Assembly: GCF_015687155.1 (NCBI RefSeq)
Contig: NZ_JADPQF010000009.1
Location: 33,976 to 97,975 of the forward strand
Direction: 5' to 3'
DNA length: 64,000 nt
DNA from: Aliikangiella sp. G2MR2-5
GTDB lineage: Bacteria > Pseudomonadota > Gammaproteobacteria > Enterobacterales > Kangiellaceae
A model generated the notes under the pieces. The model saw only the letters and a list, made by a program, of their open reading frames with translations. It was not told the origin of the DNA and searched no databases. The position numbers were made by a program, and so were the translations under genes. Each line of letters opens with the position of its first letter. The stretch's first letter is position 1. Positions 51,833 to 59,895 of the stretch are shown piece by piece.

Positions 51833-53785
51833 TTATACCGCTTTTAAATATTTTTCAATCGTATCAAGACGTTTAGGCTTTGCGTAATAGTACCCCTGAG
51901 CACCATCGATTCCTAATCGAGACAGACACCTCGCCTCATCTTCATTTTCAACCCCTTCCGCAAAAATTAAAAGTGACTTTCCTTTTAATGCAATCAATAA
52001 AGATTTAACTAACAGTTGGTGCGACTTTTCATCATGAATATTTCTGGTAATTCTACGATCTAGTTTAATCATACTAACCGGCAATGACTCCAGATAAGCC
52101 AAATCCTTATCCGGTGAGCCAAACCGATCAATACACCAATGAACACCAAGCCGGTGAATTTGTTTCATTAAAGGAAGTAATACTTCCAGATTATCCACAA
52201 CTTCAGTTTCTTTTACTTCAAAAATAAAGCGATGACACATTTGAGGAAAGCAGGATAATTTACGAACCAGCCAACTGACAAAACGCTCATCCAGCAGGCT
52301 TGAGAAAAACAGGTTGATAGAAAATCGAGATTGTTTGTCAGTGTCTTCCAGATAGAGACAATGTTTAACAAGGCTGTCAATTACCTGTCGATCAAATTCC
52401 GACGCCAGACCACACTGCCTTGCCATTGGTAAAAACATATCAGCAGTTAAAACATCATCATCATCAAGCAAGCGCATGTAGACTTCCTGGTGATTGTGAC
52501 CGCCTTCAGCTATTTCTGTATTTGCAAAGTAGACTAACTGCTGTCCATAGAGCTTAATTCTTCGCTTATCCAATGCATTTTGTAAAAAACTGCGCCACTT
52601 CAGATTTCCTCGAACCTTATTGTCTGCGAGGACTTCACCGTAAATATACCAATTATTGCCACCCTGAAGCTGCGCATTTCTAAGGGCCATATCAGCCTCA
52701 GCGAGGACCTTATAATAATCAAATCCCTGTTGATAGACAGACAGACCAATGTCAACAAAATGTTCTTTCACCGCAGTCTTGTCAAAGACTCCTCTTTCAA
52801 GATTGGAAATGAGCTTTTTACATAATTTATCAACATCAGACTTCACCTGATTTGGCAGTAGTAAAGCAAAATCGGTGACTTTTAATCTGGCCACCAAAGT
52901 GTCGTTCATTCCGGCTACAAATTGACGCAGATTTTCGGCGATTTCTTTAAGCAATTCGTCATCTAATACTCGATTATTGTCCTGATCAAATTCCCGAAAG
53001 CTAAGTAACATTAAGAGTCCCGTTTCCGGGCCATCTTCCGGCGACTCATGCTGATGAAGTCTCACTTGAAATTCGGCTTTGAAAAACATCTGGTTTCCCA
53101 GCTCCGTTATGTCATCGATGAACGAAGTTCGTCGAATTTCATTGGTTAGTGCCTGTTTGTCCTTGGTCAGGGTTCGATTACTGGCCAGTAGATACCCCAA
53201 AGCTCGAGCGATAGGAGTTCCTATTTCCTTTAGTTGGTTACCAGAAATCCCCTCGGGTTGGTTTAATACATCAACCGCGGCATCTTCGGTTCTAAATAAT
53301 GGTCTAAACCAGTAGTAACCGCTAATACCTATCAACAAAACCAAAGTAATTAATAGAATCAGATTATTACCACCAAGTGCGCTTCCATATGAAGAGTCCA
53401 GCTTAAAAAATAGTACTAGCGTATAAAGTTGATTGTTACGATTAGTAAAATAAAATTGCTGCATGACTTCGCCAGCGTTTTCGACGTGACGCCCTATCTT
53501 GCTATCAATTCGTTGACCGTGATGATCAAGCAAATACCAATAGGAAACAGAAGAGATGCTATCAATCGATTGCAACAGTGTGGAAAGCCCCTGTCGATGC
53601 TTCAATTCATTTTCTAGCTGGACGATAATCAGGTTTACCTGAGCTGCCAGCTGAGCCTGATTGTTTCGTTCACTATTAACGGTCTGCTGCAAAGTTGTAC
53701 TAAATAAACTTTGCTGATAGAGGGAACTGGAAAACAGCAGAAAAGCAATGACTAGCAAAAACTTGAATGCATTCTGTCGTAACAT
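51833..53785 (-). CDS. csrD: CsrD/MshH-like degenerate GGDEF-EAL membrane protein
   Basis: 650 residues: N-terminal transmembrane helix (about 8-28), periplasmic segment, second helix (about 140-160), degenerate GGDEF domain (about 225-375; the GGDEF site reads 'LKVTDFALLLP') and degenerate EAL domain (about 395-645; EVYMRLL for the EAL motif, 'DRFGSP' for the DDFG loop). Loss of these residues predicts no cyclase or phosphodiesterase activity. 'RNAQLQGGNNWYIYGE', 'GNLKWRSFLQ' and 'RNIHDEKSHQLLVKSL' closely resemble E. coli CsrD (646 residues), an RNase E specificity factor that promotes turnover of CsrB/C sRNAs. LapD-like c-di-GMP receptors are the alternative. Confidence 0.75.
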   Translation of the reverse strand: MLRQNAFKFLLVIAFLLFSSSLYQQSLFSTTLQQTVNSERNNQAQLAAQVNLIIVQLENELKHRQGLSTLLQSIDSISSVSYWYLLDHHGQRIDSKIGRHVENAGEVMQQFYFTNRNNQLYTLVLFFKLDSSYGSALGGNNLILLITLVLLIGISGYYWFRPLFRTEDAAVDVLNQPEGISGNQLKEIGTPIARALGYLLASNRTLTKDKQALTNEIRRTSFIDDITELGNQMFFKAEFQVRLHQHESPEDGPETGLLMLLSFREFDQDNNRVLDDELLKEIAENLRQFVAGMNDTLVARLKVTDFALLLPNQVKSDVDKLCKKLISNLERGVFDKTAVKEHFVDIGLSVYQQGFDYYKVLAEADMALRNAQLQGGNNWYIYGEVLADNKVRGNLKWRSFLQNALDKRRIKLYGQQLVYFANTEIAEGGHNHQEVYMRLLDDDDVLTADMFLPMARQCGLASEFDRQVIDSLVKHCLYLEDTDKQSRFSINLFFSSLLDERFVSWLVRKLSCFPQMCHRFIFEVKETEVVDNLEVLLPLMKQIHRLGVHWCIDRFGSPDKDLAYLESLPVSMIKLDRRITRNIHDEKSHQLLVKSLLIALKGKSLLIFAEGVENEDEARCLSRLGIDGAQGYYYAKPKRLDTIEKYLKAV

Positions 53786-54000
53786 TAGAAATCCCTTTAA
53801 GATTTGTATAGCCTGTTATCAATAGCTCTACAACCTGAAAAGAGCCGTCCACAATCAAATAGATAATAACTATTTAAGTTTAGCCCATTCTTTAATTACT
53901 GTTACAGCAATTAAAGAACTCTTCACTATAATGGAGAAGATTACTTATTGCCAAGTTAATAGAATACTGTTCAAATAATTAAAATTCTGGAGATTGTTCA

Positions 54001-54546
54001 ATGAAAACTTTACTTTCTAGCATTATGGCGACTTTCGCATATTTTTTCTTTTCGGCTAGCGTTTTCGCCTCATCAAATATTTGGGAGGGTGTTCCTTTGC
54101 CAGAGTTTGAGCTAGCAGATCAAAAAGGCGAGATAAAAACCAAAAACGACTTTCTTAATGATTGGCTAATCCTTTACTTTTACCCTAAGGACAAAACTCC
54201 AGGATGTACCGTTGAAGCCCAGAACTTCACCAATGACTATGCAAAGTATAAGGCGTTGGGAGCAAACATTGTCGGCGTCAGTTATGATGATGTGGAATCT
54301 CATAAAGACTTTGCTGATACCTATGAAATTCCATTTACGCTGTTAGCAGACACCGATGCAAAGTTAAGCAAGACCATGAAAGTCAATCGAATTTTACCCT
54401 GGCCTCATGCTTCACGAGAAACCTTTGTAATCAACCCTGAAGGTATTATTGTTCATCATTATTCAGATGTCAGTCCCAAATCACATTCTCAAGAGCTGCT
54501 AGAAGACTTGAAAAGTTATCAGAACAAACAATCTAAAAAGCAGTAG
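54001..54546 (+). CDS. Exported PrxQ/Bcp-type peroxiredoxin (single-cysteine)
   Basis: 181 residues with a signal peptide (about 1-23, 'FFFSASVFAS') followed by a thioredoxin-fold AhpC-TSA domain. The peroxidatic Cys69 is in 'YPKDKTPGCTVEAQNF'. In BCP/PrxQ proteins a resolving Cys usually sits five residues later; here that position is Gln, and Cys69 is the only cysteine in the whole protein. It therefore should act as a 1-Cys peroxiredoxin needing an external thiol partner in the periplasm (inference). The ribosome-binding site is CTGGAG. No thioredoxin-like gene is adjacent. Confidence 0.88.
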   Translation: MKTLLSSIMATFAYFFFSASVFASSNIWEGVPLPEFELADQKGEIKTKNDFLNDWLILYFYPKDKTPGCTVEAQNFTNDYAKYKALGANIVGVSYDDVESHKDFADTYEIPFTLLADTDAKLSKTMKVNRILPWPHASRETFVINPEGIIVHHYSDVSPKSHSQELLEDLKSYQNKQSKKQ

Positions 54547-54965
54547 TTCCGGATAAATACCTTCTGAACGGGACAGAAACATTTTCCCTGATTAGCCACC
54601 TCATTCTTTGGCTCCAGGCTTGCGGTAGAAAATTTCTGCCACAGCACAGATAGATAAGCCATAGAACTACAGGCTTCAGGGAACAATGAGTTTCATGTTC
54701 AAAGTGCAGAAAAAGCCTGAGTTGTTCCGCAATCAAAGGTAAATTGTCCAAATTTTACCAGTTTTTCCTTTTTCTTCCTGAAGTATAGATATCCTCAGAT
54801 AGGTCACTACCATAATCTTAAGCAGCAAGTTCAATGAACTGAATCAGCGGTAACCGGAAGCAGAGCTAAAAGTATGAAGATTTTGCGCCATTTCAAAAGC
54901 GCTATTTCTATCCAAGGCTCGCGACAGGTTGCCGAGTGACTAAAACATTTACAGGATTATTAAAA
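54547..54965. other. Intergenic region without recognised features
   Basis: 419 bases between the peroxiredoxin gene and a small secreted-protein gene. A 72-codon minus-strand frame here has no ribosome-binding site and no coding character. No terminator or promoter was identified with confidence. Confidence 0.4.
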
Positions 54966-55487
54966 ATGAAAAAACAGACTTTGTTTGTTGCGATTCTTTC
55001 TGCTTTAAGTCTTTCAGCTACAGCTCAGGACACCGGACCTAACTGGGGCAACCCCTACGATCTCTGGATTGGGGGCGTGACCTATCAATCGAATGGTACT
55101 GCCGGACCAACTCATAATGGCACTCATGGTAATACAGTTACAGGCGGCAGCTATAGCGTTTGTAATGGACGCCTGCAGGATGCGATTGCATCACACGCGA
55201 GCGAACCTCAAGTTTCCATGACCGGTTGTTATCTGAAAACGACCGTATTGTTTCAACCAGCCTTAGTCGCGGATGATCCGGTTACCAACTCAAACTCCGA
55301 CAACCCGATTTGGGCAGAACTGGATGCGCTCAAGCTGCGCTATAACCTGTCAGGCTTCAGCAAGGAAATTCAGGCGTTGGAACAAAAATACAATATCGAA
55401 AGCTTTAGAACTGAATTTGAAGCTTTGTATATTAAGTCGATAACAGACCCCAATACAGACCCTGATGCTGGATATATAAGCCGCTAA
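54966..55487 (+). CDS. Small secreted protein of unknown function
   Basis: 173 residues from ATG 54966; an in-frame GTG at 54936 is less likely because the signal peptide begins at the ATG ('MKKQTLFVAILSALSLSATA', cleavage about residue 20). The mature part starts with a Gly/Thr/Asn-rich segment (about 21-75: 'NWGNPYDLWIGGVTYQSNGT') with two cysteines near 62 and 84, and ends in a helical region with two similar amphipathic pieces ('ELDALKLRYNLSGFSKEIQA', 'LEQKYNIESFRTEFEALY'). No family recognised. Confidence 0.6.
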   Translation: MKKQTLFVAILSALSLSATAQDTGPNWGNPYDLWIGGVTYQSNGTAGPTHNGTHGNTVTGGSYSVCNGRLQDAIASHASEPQVSMTGCYLKTTVLFQPALVADDPVTNSNSDNPIWAELDALKLRYNLSGFSKEIQALEQKYNIESFRTEFEALYIKSITDPNTDPDAGYISR

Positions 55488-55563
55488 GAAAAAGTTACAC
55501 TTAAAGCCGATAACAATTATCAGTCCTGATTTTGGGGCTGATAATTTGAGACTCTTTTAATGA

Positions 55564-55929
55564 CTATCCTTTATTTCTTTTCCTTACCGATTTCCTAAAT
55601 TCAGACTCAGGCAGTTCTGGCTTTTTGTTTGTATTTTGAAGAAACGTTTTAAATGGATTACCTAAATCTGAATTAAAGGTATATCCATTTTCGAACAGAG
55701 GTCTTAATTTGGTCCATGCCTTTGTATCAGTTGATTTAGGAGCCTTAAATGCACTCCCGGTATTAAACATTGGGTTGGAGCATTGAGGACATAACGTGTC
55801 ATATTCGACTTCTTTCCAGTTTCCTCGCTTATCCTGGATATACTTGTACTTTTTAAACACCTTGCGGCAATCTAGACATGCAAATCCTATTGTTATGTCT
55901 TTTTTTTGCGCGCCCAAACCCCACAGCAA
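55564..55929 (-). CDS. Small zinc-ribbon-like protein (unknown function)
   Basis: About 121 residues with a four-cysteine zinc-ribbon pattern: 'ACLDCRKVFKK' near the N-terminus and 'DTLCPQCSNPM' about 30 residues later, followed by a basic tail ending 'SVRKRNKG'. The start is uncertain. The frame begins at a TTG directly against the poly-T of the ssb terminator with no clear ribosome-binding site, and a TTG four codons further in is an alternative; there is no ATG before the first CxxC. It may be translated from a processed read-through mRNA of ssb or from a non-canonical start. No specific family recognised. Confidence 0.55.
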   Translation of the reverse strand: MLWGLGAQKKDITIGFACLDCRKVFKKYKYIQDKRGNWKEVEYDTLCPQCSNPMFNTGSAFKAPKSTDTKAWTKLRPLFENGYTFNSDLGNPFKTFLQNTNKKPELPESEFRKSVRKRNKG

Positions 55930-55960
55930 AAAAAAAACCGCTGATACAGCGGTTTTTCTT
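55928..55960 (-). terminator. Terminator of ssb
   Basis: Stem AACCGCTG / CAGCGGTT (55936-55943 and 55947-55954) with a 3-nt loop. The minus-strand side is followed by about ten T; the plus-strand side also has a short T run. Confidence 0.85.
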
Positions 55961-55975
55961 AACTAACTCTGCTTA

Positions 55976-56500
55976 CTAAAACGGGATATCATCATCAAAT
56001 GAATCATTAAACCCTGTATTAGCTGGCGCAGGTTGTTGCGGTGCCTGCTGCTGTTGAGGGGCAGCCTGCTGGTAACCACCGCCTTGCTGCTGATAGCCTC
56101 CTTGTTGCTGACCGCCAGCGTTCATTCCACCGCCAGTACCACCTTCGGCACGGCCGCCCAACATCTGCATTTGGCCACTAAAGCCATCAACTACCACTTC
56201 AGTGGTATAACGATCCTGGCCTTGTTTGTCTTGCCACTTGCGGGTCTGCAATTTACCTTCAATGTAAATCTGAGAGCCTTTTCGTAAGTATTCACCAGCA
56301 ATTTCAGCCAGCTTGCCGAATAGAGAAACTCGATGCCACTCAGTCTTTTCCTGCATTTGACCAGTATTTTTATCTTTCCAGCTCTCGCTAGTTGCCAGAC
56401 TCAGTGAAGTTATTGCACTACCGTTTGCAGTGTATCTAACTTCTGGATCCTGACCCAGATTACCGACCAAAATTACTTTATTTACGCCTCTAGTGGCCAT
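55976..56500 (-). CDS. ssb: Single-stranded DNA-binding protein
   Basis: A 174-residue SSB with an N-terminal OB fold (about 1-110; '[20 protein letters not shown]', '[21 protein letters not shown]', '[20 protein letters not shown]'), a Gly/Gln-rich flexible linker (about 118-160) and the conserved acidic C-terminal tip 'DDDIPF' that recruits replication and repair partners. It covers ssDNA during replication, recombination and repair. The common gammaproteobacterial neighbour uvrA is not present; upstream instead is 550 bp of intergenic DNA. Confidence 0.97.
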   Translation of the reverse strand: MATRGVNKVILVGNLGQDPEVRYTANGSAITSLSLATSESWKDKNTGQMQEKTEWHRVSLFGKLAEIAGEYLRKGSQIYIEGKLQTRKWQDKQGQDRYTTEVVVDGFSGQMQMLGGRAEGGTGGGMNAGGQQQGGYQQQGGGYQQAAPQQQQAPQQPAPANTGFNDSFDDDIPF

Positions 56501-56546
56501 TCAACTACTCCCAAAAATATACTCGAATTTCAAGGAAAGGAGACTA

Positions 56547-56630
56547 ATGACTAAATTTGGGGACAAATTGCCAACTCCCATTCCCGATACCGTTAACTGC
56601 ATATCATATAACAACTGGCAAGCCATGTGA
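56547..56630 (+). CDS. Possible small ORF (27 codons)
   Basis: ATG preceded at optimal distance by AAGGAAAGGAG, an unusually strong Shine-Dalgarno for a non-gene. The peptide begins 'MTKFGDKLPTPIPDTV', ends 'NNWQAM' and contains one cysteine. No homology recognised; chance occurrence is possible. Confidence 0.25.
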   Translation: MTKFGDKLPTPIPDTVNCISYNNWQAM

Positions 56631-56672
56631 AAAACATTTCCAGTCAGTTTTTCAGATATTTCATTCAAGTGC

Positions 56673-56700
56673 CTGTTACCGCCATTTGCCATGGTAACAG
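56673..56700. repeat. Inverted repeat upstream of ssb
   Basis: Perfect 8-bp arms CTGTTACC and GGTAACAG separated by 12 nt. Could be a regulator-binding site or hairpin in the ssb leader region; it does not match the LexA spacing. Confidence 0.4.
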
Positions 56701-57052
56701 CGGATTACTCTAAGAAAATCTCCCCCTGACAGGAGTTTATGTGGCCATCTGGATGGACAATTGTTCTGATTATGAGTCGCTTGCTTTATTTCTCAGCTTA
56801 CTGCTGGCTAAGAATTGCTAGCCCGCTTCCCCCGTAGACAATTGCATATTATTCCATCAATTACACTTCGAATCTGTGCGTAGTTACCATAGCTTCCAAG
56901 GTTCATTTATGAAATTTTGCTCAATAGCAGACGAAATTGCCAGTTCTATCTAACGAGATCTAAATCGTTAAGGGGCACTTCAAAATTTAGTGGAATGGGC
57001 TTGATAACCCAGGCCAGTAAAGACCAACCCGGGTCAAATAATGTATAGCAAA

Positions 57053-58633
57053 CTAAGCAATTGCTTCGACTTGAGAAGGCTTAGATACAGCTAGAGCTTC
57101 CGTCAGGTATTCACGCAGTGGTTGAATATGGTGTTCGTGATCGTGCCATTCCCCGTATAAGTTTTCGAGTAAATGAAACTCCCCCACAACCTCACCATCC
57201 ACAATCTGGCGAAAAACAGGATGCAAGAATACGCTTTCTTTTGCCTTTTCAGGTACAGGATTACGATCAATCGCAAACGGATTGCCTACAACCTTACCGA
57301 ACTCCAGAGATACCGTAAGGTAGTGTCTGGAATCCTTAAAATAAGCCTCGCGGATATAATCCATTGGCAACTCATCATAGTATTTTGCTTGTTCTTGACC
57401 GGCATCCAAGTCAATAACATCACATAAAAAGCCAAACTGCTGCCACAATGCAGAAGAAGTGTTAACTCTTTGCATTGCATTTTCAATAATGGATTCTACA
57501 TCGCTATCAATATTGCGAGACTCTATAGCAGCCCCCTTATATTTGTGCTTAAGTATCTTGCTCAAAGCTTTAACGTTATAACGGAATCCGTGAATAAAGC
57601 CTGAAGTAGTTTTTCTAAAATCGCGTACATGAGTGATAGTACCAGCAAAGTACATATCACTAACATTGGTGCTTTCCCAGTCATTATTTTGCATCGGGAA
57701 TTTATTCATATTGCACATTTCAGGTTTGATGCTCGGATCAAAAATGCTGTTATCAAATTTAAACCCGGTACAGTTAATAATACGGTCATAAACCAGAACT
57801 TCTTTTTCACCATTGGCATGCAAATAATCCACACTGACATGATATTTACCGTCAACAATTTCAATTTTTTCTATAAAAGCATCCAACAGGGCATTCTGAG
57901 ATTTCAACTGATAGGTATCAAGGAAGTTATTGTTCACCGCTCTTAAGTGTCCAACATAGTGTGTTTCCCAGGCGAACTGTAAAACTTCGGGGCTGATAAC
58001 ATGAATAACAGATGCTGTAGGTGTTAAACTGTCTGCCGTTTCAAAAGCAGAATTACCTTTACCGATAATAAGAACTTCCTGATTAATAAAGTCCTTTGGG
58101 TCAACCGAAACTTCAGTGTAACAGTCTGCCAGTTCCATACCAGGAATATTCGGCTGATTAGCTTTTCCAAATCCTGTAGCAACGACTAATTTATTACAGA
58201 AGTACTGTTCACCTTGCTCATTAGTCAATATAAACTGACCCTTTTCACCTTCGCGCGTAATCGAAGATATGCGCTGTCCGTAATCAATATTAAGATTATA
58301 ACGTTTGGCATATTCATTCATGTACTCGACTAATGAATCTGCATGAGGAAAATAGTCTTGATCAAAATCCTTAAATAGAAAATCGTCATGATCATTTAGT
58401 AGCGAATTCCAGTCCCAGCGTAGATTAACTTCTTTATCATCATAGCCTGTGTGGACTTTATTAATAGAAATCAATGTACGATGACGAGGGAACTTTTCAA
58501 ACGAAGTTCCCGCTTGCTCGCCGGCTTCAAGAATCTTGTAATCCTCACCAGTTTGTTCGAAATGAAAGCCTAGCTGCAAGCCTGCAGGACCTGCACCTAA
58601 AATTATATAATCGAAAGTATTTTTTCGTTCCAT
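57053..58633 (-). CDS. FOXRED2-like FAD-dependent oxidoreductase/monooxygenase
   Basis: A 526-residue flavoprotein. The FAD Rossmann motif is 'LGAGPAGLQLGFHFEQ' (about 12-27), a second dinucleotide-binding motif is 'IIGKGNSAFETADSL' (about 194-208), and 'INCTGFKFDNSIFD' is the ATG-like motif. The segments 'FPRHRTLISINKVHTGY', 'LRWDWNSLLN', 'THYVGHLRAVNNNFLDTYQL' and 'TTSGFIHGFRYNVKALSK' closely follow the FOXRED2 subfamily rather than ordinary siderophore N-hydroxylases. It lies 20 nt downstream of the MFS gene and is the last gene of the NRPS operon, so it probably oxidises the peptide or a building block (inference). Confidence 0.8.
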   Translation of the reverse strand: MERKNTFDYIILGAGPAGLQLGFHFEQTGEDYKILEAGEQAGTSFEKFPRHRTLISINKVHTGYDDKEVNLRWDWNSLLNDHDDFLFKDFDQDYFPHADSLVEYMNEYAKRYNLNIDYGQRISSITREGEKGQFILTNEQGEQYFCNKLVVATGFGKANQPNIPGMELADCYTEVSVDPKDFINQEVLIIGKGNSAFETADSLTPTASVIHVISPEVLQFAWETHYVGHLRAVNNNFLDTYQLKSQNALLDAFIEKIEIVDGKYHVSVDYLHANGEKEVLVYDRIINCTGFKFDNSIFDPSIKPEMCNMNKFPMQNNDWESTNVSDMYFAGTITHVRDFRKTTSGFIHGFRYNVKALSKILKHKYKGAAIESRNIDSDVESIIENAMQRVNTSSALWQQFGFLCDVIDLDAGQEQAKYYDELPMDYIREAYFKDSRHYLTVSLEFGKVVGNPFAIDRNPVPEKAKESVFLHPVFRQIVDGEVVGEFHLLENLYGEWHDHEHHIQPLREYLTEALAVSKPSQVEAIA

Positions 58634-58653
58634 GATAACTCCATTTTTTTTGT

Positions 58654-59895
58654 TTATTTAATAGTTGATTTAAAAATTGCGATAAGGATCAAGATCCCCC
58701 CGATAAAAAGAATGACATTGTTCACTAGAAAAATATCAGCAGCATAGCCAGCGGCAGCCATAGATAGCGGTGCCAGACCAACCGTAGTGAAACTCAATAA
58801 GGCCATCACCCTCCCACCAAACCGCGAAAGGGTATTACGCTGGATTAGGCTCTGGAGCGAGATAAACAGACAACCCGCAAAGATTCCGACGAAAGCTAGA
58901 CATATTGCAGCGTAAGCAATAGTCGTCACCTGGCTTAGTGCAATAAGGCAAATTCCCAGAACGACACAACTGGTGACTATCAGCGCATTGATTTGCCTCT
59001 TTATTTTAGGCGCGAAAGCACTCGCCAAAGCCATGCCTACGATCATTGATATTCCATGAGCACTAAATAAAATACCAAGTCCTTTCACTGACTCGTTAAG
59101 AGTCGTCTTAACCAGTAGTGGAAGAGAAACAACAATTGGTCCTTCAACGAACAAACCGACCACTACGATAAACAACAAATTGTCTCTCAACACTCTTTTT
59201 CTTAGTACGTAACGTACGCCCGACTTAAGCATGGAAAACATCGGCTCTTCACTTTTCTCTTGCTGGATTTTTTGGCGTAAGAAAAATAGAGGTAAAAGAG
59301 AAGTCACTAATAAAATGCCTTCGAGGCCAAATGCATTAATCACTCCTTCTATTTCATTCTCAGGTATTGAGATGAACGTAGCTACGACCAGAGGCGCTAT
59401 CACCTGGCTTAGCATTTGCCCTGAAAATAGCATCGAATTAGCTAATTCAAGTTTCTCGGAAGGCGCTAAACGAGTTAAGAAAGTTCTTACTGCAGGATGA
59501 TTTATTCCATCAAGCAAGCCATGGACTATCGCAAACAACCAGACATACCAGAGACTCAACTGATTTATCCATAAGATAAAGCAATAAAGCCCAAGAAAAA
59601 TCCCTAGTAATGCCCGGCTGACGATAAGCATTGTTTTTGGATTAAACTTGTCAATCACAGTACCGGACAGCAGCATAATTACAGCTCGACAGCTAGCTTG
59701 AATGGCTAACGCCAGACCTAAATACTGTGCCTTTCCGTATGCGCTGAGCACCAACCAGGGAAAAGCTATCACCGAAAAATAGGCTGCAAAAAAGTAAATA
59801 AAAGATGAAGCAAGAAACACGTAGAATTGCGTGTTTAGTTTTGTTTGCTTTTCTTTCTCAGACGGAAGTTCAATTTCCGCAACACGCTCATTCAT
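58654..59895 (-). CDS. MFS transporter, probable peptide exporter
   Basis: 413 residues with about 12 hydrophobic segments of the major facilitator superfamily, resembling the MFS_3/enterobactin-exporter-like (EntS) group. The loop 2-3 motif region reads 'MLLSGTVIDKFNPKTMLIVS' and the N-terminal half contains 'HGLLDGINHPAVRTFLTRL'. The start overlaps the NRPS stop by 8 nt, so it is translationally coupled to the synthetase and most likely exports its product or confers self-resistance. Confidence 0.88.
   Translation of the reverse strand: MNERVAEIELPSEKEKQTKLNTQFYVFLASSFIYFFAAYFSVIAFPWLVLSAYGKAQYLGLALAIQASCRAVIMLLSGTVIDKFNPKTMLIVSRALLGIFLGLYCFILWINQLSLWYVWLFAIVHGLLDGINHPAVRTFLTRLAPSEKLELANSMLFSGQMLSQVIAPLVVATFISIPENEIEGVINAFGLEGILLVTSLLPLFFLRQKIQQEKSEEPMFSMLKSGVRYVLRKRVLRDNLLFIVVVGLFVEGPIVVSLPLLVKTTLNESVKGLGILFSAHGISMIVGMALASAFAPKIKRQINALIVTSCVVLGICLIALSQVTTIAYAAICLAFVGIFAGCLFISLQSLIQRNTLSRFGGRVMALLSFTTVGLAPLSMAAAGYAADIFLVNNVILFIGGILILIAIFKSTIK

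Larger units (their letters stand above)
56501..57052. other. Intergenic region between ssb and the NRPS-linked operon
   Basis: 552 bases. It holds a possible 27-codon ORF with a strong ribosome-binding site (56547-56630) and an inverted repeat CTGTTACC / GGTAACAG (56673-56680, 56693-56700). No LexA box of the CTGT-N8-ACAG type and no obvious terminator for the minus-strand NRPS operon were found. Confidence 0.4.

Noticed and set aside
54533..54751. 72-codon minus-strand frame after the peroxiredoxin gene
   Set aside because: Overlaps the 3' end of the peroxiredoxin gene, lacks a ribosome-binding site and has no coding-like composition.
56673..56700. LexA (SOS) box upstream of ssb
   Set aside because: The arms contain CTGT and ACAG but 20 nt apart instead of 8, so it is not a LexA operator.
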